From the NCBI GenBank assembly GCA_023228885.1, contig JALOAJ010000054.1, positions 1 to 10,362 on the forward strand: a DNA stretch of 10,362 nucleotides. Direction: 5' to 3'. Positions 1-7,117 of the stretch are shown piece by piece (position 1 is the first letter of the stretch; each line of letters starts with the position of its first letter). The DNA comes from Bacillota bacterium. GTDB taxonomy: Bacteria; Bacillota; Clostridia; Monoglobales; Firm-18. The position numbers were made by a program, and so were the translations under genes. The notes below the pieces were generated by a model, which made no database searches, was not told where the DNA came from, and saw only the letters and a program-made list of their open reading frames with translations.

Positions 1-1155
1 TATTAAAATTTCAAGAGAACCCTCCGCCCCCTCAAACTCATAGCCGTCATGCTCTAACTTTTTAAGCCTGCTTAGCACCTTTTTGGTTTGCTCGCTGTTT
101 CGTTCAACAGTTGGGTCAACCGCTTTCAACGCAAGCATGATTGCCGAACGCCCCGCAACCTCACTCATCAGCACCCGCCTTGAATTGCCGACAGCCTCGG
201 GCGGGATATGCTCATACGATGAAGATTGCTTTATAACGGCATCCGAGTGCATTCCGCCTTTATGTGCAAACGCCGATGCGCCCACATACGGCGTGCGTGG
301 GTCAAGCCCTATGTTTGCCGCCTCCGCTATCGATAGCGCAGTGTTGGTTAAAAGCTCCATGTTCTCCTTTGGTATACAGTCATAGCCAAGCTTTAACTGC
401 AAATTAGGAATTAAGGTGCAAAGATCCATATTTCCGCAACGCTCGCCGAACCCGCCAAAAGTGCCCTGAACATGGGTGGCGCCTCGGCGCACCGCGCCCA
501 CCGCGCTTGCAACCGCCATTCCTATGTCGTTATGCGTGTGCACGCCAATTTCCAAATCGCCGAAAAGCTCCATAACCTTATCGACAGCGGCTTCAACTTC
601 AAAAGGAAAGCTTGCGCCGTTTGTGTCGCAAAGCACAAGTGCGCTTGCTCCTGCATCTTTTGCAACCTCCAAGGTTTGTAAAGCGTATTCGGGGTTTGCT
701 TTATATCCGTCAAAAAAGTGCTCTGCATCATAAAATACCTTTTTTTTGTTTTTAACCAAGTAGCCTACCGTGCTTTTGATAATTTCAAGGTTTTGTTCAA
801 GCGTTGCGTTTAGTATGTCGGTAACGTGAATGTCCCACGATTTTCCGAAAACACTCACACAATCTGTTTGCGCATCTAAAACAGCCGTCAGCGAAACATC
901 TTTTGCAGGGTCGCCCCCCACCTTATGGGTGCTGGTGAAGGCAACTAACTTTGAATGTTTTAGTTCAAGCGTTTTGGCCCGTTCAAAAAATTCGCAATCC
1001 TTCGGATTTGATGCGGGGTTCCCGCCCTCGATATAGTCAACCCCCAAGTCATCAAGGTATTTGGCAACCGCTAATTTATCTTCCACCGAAAACGAAATGC
1101 CCTCACCTTGGGCGCCGTCTCGAAGTGTGCTATCAAAAATTATTATTTTTTTCAT
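1..1155 (-). CDS. cimA: (R)-citramalate synthase, C-terminus cut by the window edge
   Basis: This enzyme condenses pyruvate with acetyl-CoA to give (R)-citramalate, the first step of the threonine-independent route to 2-oxobutyrate and isoleucine. The reading frame is open from ATG at 1155 to the left edge, giving 385 codons; the family is usually a little over 500 residues, so the regulatory C-terminal domain is mostly outside the window. The N-terminus reads MKKIIIFDSTLRDGAQGEG, the catalytic signature of the HMGL-like / LeuA superfamily. Further in are HTHND (metal-binding histidines) and GFGERCGN, whose Cys-Gly-Asn form fits the CimA type rather than LeuA (which has GERGGN). The start is backed by a strong ribosome binding site, GGGGAGAAGG, that overlaps the leuA stop codon. 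The gene lies 11 bases after leuA, so the two are surely cotranscribed and perhaps translationally coupled. Homocitrate synthase-like enzymes are the main alternative, but the motifs favour CimA. Confidence 0.92.
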   Translation of the reverse strand, partial: MKKIIIFDSTLRDGAQGEGISFSVEDKLAVAKYLDDLGVDYIEGGNPASNPKDCEFFERAKTLELKHSKLVAFTSTHKVGGDPAKDVSLTAVLDAQTDCVSVFGKSWDIHVTDILNATLEQNLEIIKSTVGYLVKNKKKVFYDAEHFFDGYKANPEYALQTLEVAKDAGASALVLCDTNGASFPFEVEAAVDKVMELFGDLEIGVHTHNDIGMAVASAVGAVRRGATHVQGTFGGFGERCGNMDLCTLIPNLQLKLGYDCIPKENMELLTNTALSIAEAANIGLDPRTPYVGASAFAHKGGMHSDAVIKQSSSYEHIPPEAVGNSRRVLMSEVAGRSAIMLALKAVDPTVERNSEQTKKVLSRLKKLEHDGYEFEGAEGSLEILI

Positions 1156-1166
1156 ATCCTTCTCCC

Positions 1167-2672
1167 CTATACAATCCTGTTTACTGCGCTAAGAAAAGCA
1201 AGAATGGACGATTCCAAAATATCGGTGCTTATTCCTCTGCCGATATATGATTTTCCGTCATTTTCAATCTTTACGTTTACCTCACCAAGCGCATCATGCC
1301 CGCCTGTAACCGCCCTTATGGTATAATCGACAAGCTTTAGGTTATCGTACCCGCATATCTCGGATATTGCCTTAAAGGACGCATTAATCGGTCCGTCACC
1401 CGTTGAAGCTTTGGTTATTATCTCATCGTCAACCTTTAGCTGAATTGTTGAGGTGTTTATTATCCTGTTGCCGCTTGAAATTTGAAAGGACACAAGCTCG
1501 TATTTCTTTGCTATTTTGTCGTTTGTATAGTCAACAAGCGCAAGAATGTCCTCGTCCAGCACTTCCTTTTTACGGTCGGCAAGCGCTTTAAATTTGCCGA
1601 ATACGGCATTAATTTCGTCGTTCGTTTTAAGGTTTACGCCAAGTTCCTCAAGCCGCGAAACAAAGGCGTGTTTGCCGCTTAGCTTACCCAATACCATTGT
1701 GTTGGACGAAAGCCCCACCGATTCCGGCGTCATAATCTCATAGGTTGAGCGTTCTTGCATAACGCCGTGCTGGTGTATTCCGCTCTCATGCGCAAAAGCG
1801 TTTGCGCCCACTATCGGTTTATGCGGCTGAACGTAAATCCCCGTCATTGAGCTTACCAATTTGCTTGTTCTGTTTATTTTGGTGGAATCTATGTTATGCG
1901 TAAAGTTATAATAATCCTTTCGGGTGTTAAACAGCATAACAAGCTCCTCTATTGCAGCGTTTCCGCCCCGCTCGCCTATACCGTTTATGCAGCCTTCAAT
2001 TTGGTTTGCGCCCACAACGGCGGCGGCGGCGGAATTTGCAACCGCAAGACCCAAATCGTTATGGCAATGCACCGAAATATCCACATTTTCTATACCGCGG
2101 ACATTTTCCATTATGCCCTTGATAAAGTTTGTATATTCCGCCGGATTTGTATAGCCAACGGTGTCGGGAATGTTAAGGCAGGTTGCGCCCGCTTTTATTA
2201 CGCCCTCCAAAACCTTATACAAAAATTCCGGACGGGTGCGTGTTGCGTCCTCAGGTGAAAATTGAACATCATTTACATATTTTTTTGCATGAGCCACCGC
2301 TTTTGCAGAGTTTTCCAAAACCTGCTGTTCGGTCATTTTCAATTTGTATTTCATGTGAATGTCGCTCGTGGCAAGAAAGGTATGTATCCGCGGGCTCACC
2401 GCATCTTTAATAGCCTCCCATGCCCTGTCAATGTCCTTTTCCAATGCCCGTGACAACGAAACAACCGATGTTGTTTTAAGCGCCCCGGCTATGCCTCGTA
2501 TGGCCTCAAAATCACCCTCCGAGGCAATTGCAAAGCCTGCCTCGATATAGTCAATGCCCAGCCGTTCAAGCGCCAACGCAATTTCAAGCTTTTCTTGTAG
2601 GTTCAGGTTCACCCCCGGTGTTTGCTCGCCATCGCGCAATGTTGTGTCAAAAAACTTAATTCTTCTTGCCAT
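1167..2672 (-). CDS. leuA: 2-isopropylmalate synthase
   Basis: LeuA joins 2-oxoisovalerate and acetyl-CoA to form 2-isopropylmalate, the committed step of leucine synthesis, in the cytosol. The 501-residue product has the expected length. The TIM-barrel catalytic domain starts with FFDTTLRDGEQTPG (residues 7-20). HCHND is at 202-206 and GERGGN at 233-238, which supply the divalent-metal ligands (D9, H202, H204, N238 by analogy with known LeuA proteins). The last ~130 residues match the leucine-binding allosteric domain (for example STGDGPINASFKAI), so leucine feedback inhibition is likely. The ATG at 2672 is preceded by an AAGGAAG ribosome binding site. It sits about 40 bases after the radical SAM gene with no visible terminator or T-box leader, so it is probably read from the upstream metG promoter or from an unseen local one. 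Confidence 0.96.
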   Translation of the reverse strand: MARRIKFFDTTLRDGEQTPGVNLNLQEKLEIALALERLGIDYIEAGFAIASEGDFEAIRGIAGALKTTSVVSLSRALEKDIDRAWEAIKDAVSPRIHTFLATSDIHMKYKLKMTEQQVLENSAKAVAHAKKYVNDVQFSPEDATRTRPEFLYKVLEGVIKAGATCLNIPDTVGYTNPAEYTNFIKGIMENVRGIENVDISVHCHNDLGLAVANSAAAAVVGANQIEGCINGIGERGGNAAIEELVMLFNTRKDYYNFTHNIDSTKINRTSKLVSSMTGIYVQPHKPIVGANAFAHESGIHQHGVMQERSTYEIMTPESVGLSSNTMVLGKLSGKHAFVSRLEELGVNLKTNDEINAVFGKFKALADRKKEVLDEDILALVDYTNDKIAKKYELVSFQISSGNRIINTSTIQLKVDDEIITKASTGDGPINASFKAISEICGYDNLKLVDYTIRAVTGGHDALGEVNVKIENDGKSYIGRGISTDILESSILAFLSAVNRIV

Positions 2673-2714
2673 TTCCCATTCACTTCCTTTTCTTTAAATT
2701 TGGAACAGCCCTTT

Positions 2715-3356
2715 TTAAGCGCTGTCGCCTTTTATATATTTTCTAACCCTCAGCTTACCGCCGTGGGAGTTAGCAATTTGTTCGCATATGGCAATGTCCT
2801 CTTTCGGCAGGATATCCACCACCGTAAAGATGGTTTCAATGCCTTGCTCCGAACACCTTTTGCCAAAATCCAAAAGGGCGTCATATGCTTTTTCGCCGTA
2901 TTTGCTGCGGCAGATTTCGTTATACTCTTTTGCGTTTTTATTGTTTAGGCTTATTGAAACAATGTCAAAAAGCCCTGCCATTTCAGGCGTTACATCCCTT
3001 TGATGTATTAAATTCGCCTGTCCGTTTGTGTTTACACGGATTTTTACGCCGTGCGTTTTTAGCCATTTTGCAACCTTGACGCACTCGTCAAACCGCATAA
3101 ACGGCTCTCCAAAGCCGCAAAAAACAACTTCTTTATACTTTTTTAAGTTACGCTTTTTTAAATCATTGATTATTTCATCAACGGTTGGCTCTCGTTCAAG
3201 CCACAGCTTGCTTGTGCCTGCCAAATCAGCGCTTGTTTCCCATTTGTCCGCCTCTTTTGCATCTTTATCGGTGCGCAAACAAAAATTACAGGCATTTGAA
3301 CATCTGTTTGTTAAATTAATATATAAAGAATCCTCTAATTCATAGCTAATTATCAA
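2715..3356 (-). CDS. TatD-associated radical SAM protein
   Basis: A small radical SAM enzyme of 213 residues. The 4Fe-4S motif CxxxCxxC is seen as CSNACNFC (C19, C23, C26 from the TTG start), followed by GFGEP, the usual glycine-rich SAM-binding stretch, and RVNTNG. Small size, an N-terminal cysteine motif and direct linkage to tatD match the family known as 'radical SAM protein, TatD family-associated'; its substrate is unknown. I prefer the TTG at 3356: it has an AAGAAGGTG ribosome binding site and overlaps the tatD end by only 11 bases. The longer reading from 3407 would add a basic, non-conserved tail and overlap tatD by 62 bases. The overlap suggests translational coupling with tatD. There is no SPASM-type cysteine-rich extension. 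The function is not established; modification of a peptide, RNA or TatD-related substrate would be speculation. Confidence 0.88.
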   Translation of the reverse strand: MIISYELEDSLYINLTNRCSNACNFCLRTDKDAKEADKWETSADLAGTSKLWLEREPTVDEIINDLKKRNLKKYKEVVFCGFGEPFMRFDECVKVAKWLKTHGVKIRVNTNGQANLIHQRDVTPEMAGLFDIVSISLNNKNAKEYNEICRSKYGEKAYDALLDFGKRCSEQGIETIFTVVDILPKEDIAICEQIANSHGGKLRVRKYIKGDSA

Positions 3357-4116
3357 GTCTGTACACCTTCTTTGCGTTATTATAAGTTTGCTGCGCCGCC
3401 TCGTCATACGATATGTCTTTTATTTCCGCAAGCTTTCGGCATATAATCGGCATAAGTGAGCTGTCATTTCGCTTGCCCCTGTAACCGTCCGGCGGTAGGT
3501 ACGGGCAGTCCGTTTCGATTAGTATTCGCTCAATCGGGGTAATCCGCGCCGCTTCAACCGAATGGCGCGCGTTTTTATATGTCAACGGACCGCCAAAGGA
3601 TATATAAAAGCCCATATCAATTACCTGCCTTGCAGTTTCGGCGCTCCCCGAAAAGCAATGAAAAATGCCTTTTGCAGAGCTATTTTTTAAAATTTCCAAC
3701 GTATCAAATGTTGCATTTCGCGTGTGTATTATAATTGGTAAGTCAAGCTTTTCCGCAAGCGTAAGCTGCTTTGCAAACCAATATTTTTGGGCCTCGCGCC
3801 GACTGTTGTCGTAATAATAGTCAAGCCCTATCTCGCCTATTGCAACCACTTTGCCATCCTTTGAAAGTTGCTCCAAAACAGCTAAATCATCCTCTTGCAT
3901 ACCGTCTGCAAAGTGAGGATGCACACCGACAGACGCATATATAAAATCATGGCTTTTTGAAAGCGCAATGCTTTGCTTTGAGGTTTTTATGTCGGAGCCC
4001 ACATTAACAATGCCGCCAATGCCCGCTTGCGCCACCTTTTTTAGCACATCGTCACGGTCGTTGTCAAACCGTTTATCTTCATAATGAGCGTGGGTGTCAA
4101 ACAGTAATGTTTTCAA
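3346..4116 (-). CDS. tatD: TatD family metal-dependent hydrolase (DNase)
   Basis: A TatD/YcfH-type amidohydrolase-superfamily protein, 256 residues from the preferred start, the usual family length. Visible metal-site motifs in order are FDTHAH (near residues 6-11), GEIGLDYYYD, IIHTRNA, FHCFSGS and ETDCPYL. Members are cytosolic metal-dependent nucleases linked to DNA repair, and some act on D-aminoacyl-tRNA. The TTG at 4116 is chosen because AAGGAG lies about 10 bases upstream and it gives the standard N-terminus MKTLLFDTHAH. The ATG at 4209 would add 31 residues that merely retranslate the end of metG. From the TTG the gene overlaps metG by 20 bases. The metG-tatD pair is a widely conserved Firmicute arrangement (metS-yabD in B. 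subtilis). The TatD-linked radical SAM gene follows directly. Confidence 0.94.
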   Translation of the reverse strand: MKTLLFDTHAHYEDKRFDNDRDDVLKKVAQAGIGGIVNVGSDIKTSKQSIALSKSHDFIYASVGVHPHFADGMQEDDLAVLEQLSKDGKVVAIGEIGLDYYYDNSRREAQKYWFAKQLTLAEKLDLPIIIHTRNATFDTLEILKNSSAKGIFHCFSGSAETARQVIDMGFYISFGGPLTYKNARHSVEAARITPIERILIETDCPYLPPDGYRGKRNDSSLMPIICRKLAEIKDISYDEAAQQTYNNAKKVYRLDN

Positions 4117-5638
4117 GCTCTGAAAGCTCCTTTTCCAAATCAATCCGCGGAAAGAGCACATTGCCTTTTTTAACGGTAAATTCGCCGTTGTTGCTCCAGC
4201 ATCGGTCAACGCTGTCGTTGTTGATTTGTTTATGAATTTCGGCTGCGGTATGCGGCATAAACGGCTGTATATACGCGCTTATAAGGCGTATGCTTTCACA
4301 CAGATTATACATCACCTGCTGCAACCGAGGTTTTTGCGCATCGTCCTTTGCAAGTATCCAAGGGGTTGTTTCGTCTATATATTTGTTTGTGCGCGATACG
4401 AACTTCCAAATGGATTCAAGCGCATTTGAGAGCATCAATTTGTTTATCTCATCGCTGCTTTTTTCGCCCGTCTCAAGCGCAAGCTCTTTTAGCGAAATGT
4501 CAACCTCGGTGTCCTCGCCTCCGCCGACTACATTCGAGGCAAAGTATTTTTCAACCATTGCAACCGTACGGCTTACCAAGTTCCCCAAATCGTTTGCAAG
4601 GTCAGAGTTAATTCTGTTAATCATCAGTTCGTTGGAAAAATTACCGTCCGAGCCAAAAGCAACCTCACGCAACACATAATATCTAACGGCATCCGCTCCG
4701 TATTTTCCGGCTAAAACAATTGGGTCAACAACATTTCCTCGGCTTTTACTCATCTTTCCGCCGTCAAGAAGCAACCAACCGTGCGCAAAAACCTGTTTTG
4801 GCAGTTCAATGTTAAGCGCCATTAAAATTGACGGCCAAATAACGGTGTGAAAACGCACAATATCTTTGCCCACCAAATGCACATTTGCAGGCCAATAAGT
4901 TTTAAAAAGCTCGGTATTTTCCGGATAACCCAAAGCGGTTATATAGTTTGTAAGCGCATCAAGCCAAACATAAACAACATGTTTTTTGTCAAACGGTACT
5001 TTAATACCCCAATCAAATGTAGTGCGCGATATGCACAAATCTTCAAGCCCCGATTTAATAAACGAAAGCATTTCATTCCTGCGGGATGCAGGCTGTATAA
5101 ATTCGGGGTTGCTTTCGATATGCTCAATCAACCTATCTTGATATTTCGACATTTTAAAGAAATAGCTTTCTTCTTTTGCTTGCTGAACCGCCCGACCGCA
5201 ATCAGGGCAAACGGTTTTTTCGCCCAGCTGTGTTTTTGTCCAAAAGGTTTCACAAGGCGTGCAATACCAGCCCTCGTATTCGTCTTTGTATATATCGCCG
5301 TTTTGCCGCAACCGTTCGATTATATCGGATACCGCATCTACATGATACTGGTCGGTGGTTCGTATAAATTTATCGTATGAAATATTTAAAACATCCCAAA
5401 GTTTAACAATGCCTTCTACAATTTCATCGACATACTGTTTAGGCGGTTTTCCCGCCTCTTGCGCTTTTTGTTGAATTTTCAACCCGTGCTCGTCTGTGCC
5501 GGTTAGGAAAAAGACATCATCCCCCATAATCCTTTTAAAGCGCGCAACGGTATCCGCCGCAACGGTAGTATATGCGTTGCCGATATGCAATTTGCCGCTC
5601 GGATAATAAATAGGTGTTGTGATGTAGTATTTTCCCAT
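4097..5638 (-). CDS. metG: methionyl-tRNA synthetase, short form
   Basis: This class I synthetase charges tRNA-Met with methionine in the cytosol. The 513-residue product carries the HIGH-type motif as HIGN (residues 18-21) and KMSKS (295-299). Between them lies a four-cysteine zinc knuckle (C126, C129, C144, C147) in the connective-peptide region. The helical anticodon-binding domain occupies about 370-500. The protein ends shortly afterwards, so the C-terminal EMAP-II/Trbp111-like tRNA-binding domain of B. subtilis-type enzymes (about 650 residues) is missing; short forms of this kind are known. ATG at 5638 has an AAGGAAGG ribosome binding site and a consensus promoter upstream. It is the first gene of the minus-strand string metG-tatD-radical SAM-leuA-cimA. 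Confidence 0.97.
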   Translation of the reverse strand: MGKYYITTPIYYPSGKLHIGNAYTTVAADTVARFKRIMGDDVFFLTGTDEHGLKIQQKAQEAGKPPKQYVDEIVEGIVKLWDVLNISYDKFIRTTDQYHVDAVSDIIERLRQNGDIYKDEYEGWYCTPCETFWTKTQLGEKTVCPDCGRAVQQAKEESYFFKMSKYQDRLIEHIESNPEFIQPASRRNEMLSFIKSGLEDLCISRTTFDWGIKVPFDKKHVVYVWLDALTNYITALGYPENTELFKTYWPANVHLVGKDIVRFHTVIWPSILMALNIELPKQVFAHGWLLLDGGKMSKSRGNVVDPIVLAGKYGADAVRYYVLREVAFGSDGNFSNELMINRINSDLANDLGNLVSRTVAMVEKYFASNVVGGGEDTEVDISLKELALETGEKSSDEINKLMLSNALESIWKFVSRTNKYIDETTPWILAKDDAQKPRLQQVMYNLCESIRLISAYIQPFMPHTAAEIHKQINNDSVDRCWSNNGEFTVKKGNVLFPRIDLEKELSELENITV

Positions 5639-5706
5639 AAAAACTCATTTCCTTCCTTAGTAACGCAATAGGTAAAAATGTTGGCTTTTCAATTGTAATA
5701 GTATTT

Positions 5707-5736
5707 ATTATACCATACTCTTGGCGCAAAATGCAA
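5707..5736 (-). promoter_or_regulatory. sigma-A-type promoter for the metG string
   Basis: On the minus strand a -35 TTGCAT (5736-5731) is followed after 18 bases by a perfect -10 TATAAT (5712-5707). A TG one base before the -10 makes it an extended -10. It lies about 70 bases upstream of the metG ATG. Assigned by motif only. Confidence 0.72.
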
Positions 5737-5775
5737 TTATTTTTTCAAAGTTATTTTTCTTGCAAATAAAATGAA

Positions 5776-5803
5776 TTGACATATTACTAAGGTGTGATAT
5801 TAT
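5776..5803 (+). promoter_or_regulatory. sigma-A-type promoter for the NusG-II/Gx genes
   Basis: A perfect -35 TTGACA (5776-5781), a 16-base spacer ending in an extended TGA, then -10 TATTAT (5798-5803). It sits about 33 bases before the ATG at 5837, whose ribosome binding site is GGGAG at 5825-5829. It is divergent from the metG promoter. Motif-based call. Confidence 0.75.
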
Positions 5804-5836
5804 TAAATGAGATACCAACTAATCGGGAGCATATAA

Positions 5837-6223
5837 ATGTTTTTTAAAAAGGGCGATATTTTAATAATTATAGCGGTGATATCAGTCAGCATGGCTTTTT
5901 ATTTTCTTTACAATCGCTATGCAAACAACGGTTCGGTTTGCGCCGAAATTTATTACTATTCACAGCTTGTGGATAAAGTCCGCTTGGATAATAACGAAAC
6001 CACGCATACCTTTTCGGTTTCGCAAAACGAAAAGGTTGTTTTTGAAATTTCAGGCGGCGGCATACGGTTTATACAATCCGACTGCCCCGATAAAATTTGC
6101 ATAAAAAGCGGATGGCTTAGCAAACCCGGGCAAAGCGCCGCATGCCTGCCTAACGGAATTATTATAAAAATTGTTTCTGCAAATAAAAATGGGAGGCAAC
6201 CGGATGCAACTTCAGGACAATAA
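5837..6223 (+). CDS. membrane-anchored NusG domain II-containing protein
   Basis: A 128-residue protein with one N-terminal membrane anchor (about residues 8-26) and an extracytoplasmic domain of the NusG_II family, despite the name unrelated in role to transcription factor NusG. The diagnostic C-terminal part contains DCPDKICIKSGW, then GQSAACLPNGI, with cysteines C83, C88 and C103 that are typical of the family. The ATG at 5837 has GGGAG seven bases upstream. The next gene, a Gx-transporter protein, overlaps its end by 20 bases. This two-gene pairing is common in anaerobic Firmicutes and resembles EetA/EetB of flavin-based extracellular electron transfer, where the NusG_II-like protein is thought to carry electrons across or at the membrane. 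No ApbE, FMN-binding protein or quinone gene is visible here, so the redox role is an inference. Confidence 0.88.
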   Translation: MFFKKGDILIIIAVISVSMAFYFLYNRYANNGSVCAEIYYYSQLVDKVRLDNNETTHTFSVSQNEKVVFEISGGGIRFIQSDCPDKICIKSGWLSKPGQSAACLPNGIIIKIVSANKNGRQPDATSGQ

Positions 6224-6737
6224 AAAAAGAATAAAAATTCTCACCGTAACCGCATTGCTTTTTGCCGTTGCCGTCATTTTGTCTGCGGCAGAACACACCC
6301 TGCCCCCGATATACCCAATGTTTCCCGGGGTGAAGCTTGGCTTGTCAAATATAGCGGTTATGTTTTCGCTTTTTTTTATCAAAAAAAGCAGCGCCTTTTC
6401 CATTGCGTTGTTAAAAGCCTTCTTCGTATTTGCAATAAAAGGAGCTGTTGCCGGCGTGCTAAGCTTGCTTGGCGGCGTTTTATCCCTTTCGGTGATGATA
6501 TTGCTTCTTTTTATATTTAAAACAAAAATTTCTTACATGATTTTGAGCATATCCGGCGCAATCTTTCACAATATCGGTCAAGTTGTAGGTATTTGCATCA
6601 TTTATAAGGGCTTATTTTTATGGACCTACACGCCTTTTTTAATTGTTGCGGGAACGGTAGCGGGCATCGCAACGGCAACCCTTTTGCGGCTTATTTTGCC
6701 TTTACTCGGCAAAATGCGAATATTCACCTCACAATAA
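6204..6737 (+). CDS. Gx transporter / Hpre_diP_synt_I family membrane protein
   Basis: A very hydrophobic 177-residue protein with about five or six membrane segments, resembling the substrate-binding (S) component fold of ECF transporters. It belongs to the family historically labelled 'heptaprenyl diphosphate synthase component I' and now 'Gx transporter'. The marker is the stretch AEHTLPPIYPMFPGVKLGLS near residues 29-48, with the conserved PGVKLGLxN core. ATG at 6204 is chosen over upstream ATGs at 6171 and 6189 because a perfect GGGAGG lies seven bases before it. It overlaps the end of the NusG_II gene by 20 bases, implying translational coupling. Real heptaprenyl diphosphate synthase activity is unlikely: there are no DDxxD prenyltransferase motifs. 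A membrane role in electron transfer with the NusG_II protein, or small-molecule uptake, are the alternatives. Confidence 0.86.
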   Translation: MQLQDNKKRIKILTVTALLFAVAVILSAAEHTLPPIYPMFPGVKLGLSNIAVMFSLFFIKKSSAFSIALLKAFFVFAIKGAVAGVLSLLGGVLSLSVMILLLFIFKTKISYMILSISGAIFHNIGQVVGICIIYKGLFLWTYTPFLIVAGTVAGIATATLLRLILPLLGKMRIFTSQ

Positions 6738-6796
6738 TTTCCCGTTGGGTATAACTTCCATATTATCTGACTATAATTATTGTAGAGGTGATATGT

Positions 6797-7078
6797 GTGT
6801 TGGGTGAAACTGTAACAGAACAAATTAACAGCCAAACATTTGTAGTAGAAAGAGAAAATCTTGCAAAAGAAATGATAAGCGACATAGCCGAGATAAAGGC
6901 CGAGCTGGATTCCGCCGTTCAAAACTATAACTTTGCCGATTGCGATGAGCTTATCGACCACTATTCATACAAAATTAAAGCGGCGCAAACAAAGTATAAT
7001 ATGCTGCTAAAGCGTGCAAAAGAAAACGGCTTAACAAACGCCGAATATCTTGCCAATATAATGAGGCATAAAAAATAA
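6797..7078 (+). CDS. DUF2508 family protein (YaaL-type)
   Basis: A 93-residue, charged, helical, soluble protein. The core (AELDSAVQNYNFADCDELI, then KIKAAQTKYNMLLKRAKENG) follows the DUF2508 pattern: a helix, a short acidic link with Asp-Glu-Leu-Ile-Asp, and a second helix rich in Lys/Ala ending in 'LLKRAK'. The B. subtilis relative YaaL, of unknown function, lies between recR and bofA. The start is set by GAGGTGAT (6785-6792), which is complementary to the 16S rRNA tail; it points to GTG at 6797 (or TTG at 6800). The in-frame GTG at 6788 lies inside the ribosome binding site. A TATAAT at 6772-6777 may be a weak promoter, or the gene is read through from the NusG_II/Gx genes, since no terminator separates them. 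It ends at a hairpin terminator. Confidence 0.8.
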   Translation: MLGETVTEQINSQTFVVERENLAKEMISDIAEIKAELDSAVQNYNFADCDELIDHYSYKIKAAQTKYNMLLKRAKENGLTNAEYLANIMRHKK

Positions 7079-7112
7079 ATTCGCCCCTGCCTTTTAGCAA
7101 GGGCGAATTTTT
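7078..7112. terminator. bidirectional rho-independent terminator
   Basis: Arms 7078-7090 and 7097-7109 pair over nine bases (AATTCGCCC/GGGCGAATT), one C-A mismatch, then three more pairs, with the six-base loop CTTTTA. The structure runs into T residues on the plus strand and into a T-bearing tail on the minus strand too. It lies between the convergent ends of the DUF2508 gene and the GH4 gene and can serve both. Confidence 0.87.
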
Positions 7113-7117
7113 ATTGA

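Noticed and set aside
1896..2258. A 120-codon plus-strand open frame
   Set aside because: It is a shadow on the opposite strand of leuA.
2673..2714. Possible T-box or attenuator before leuA
   Set aside because: The gap is only about 40 bases and shows no specifier stem, no T-box motif and no terminator hairpin.
4117..4209. N-terminal extension of TatD from the ATG at 4209
   Set aside because: The extension is an out-of-frame reading of the metG end, is not family-like, and the TTG at 4116 has a ribosome binding site and gives the standard N-terminus.
4847..5380. A 177-codon plus-strand open frame
   Set aside because: It is antisense to metG, whose motifs and length are certain; the frame has no ribosome binding site and no recognisable domain.
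5968..5976. A fourth exact TGTGGATAA
   Set aside because: It is a lone copy inside the NusG_II coding sequence (encoding part of LVDKV) and has no neighbours, so it is likely chance.
6204..6737. Heptaprenyl diphosphate synthase activity
   Set aside because: The protein is an integral membrane protein without prenyltransferase aspartate motifs; the family name is historical.
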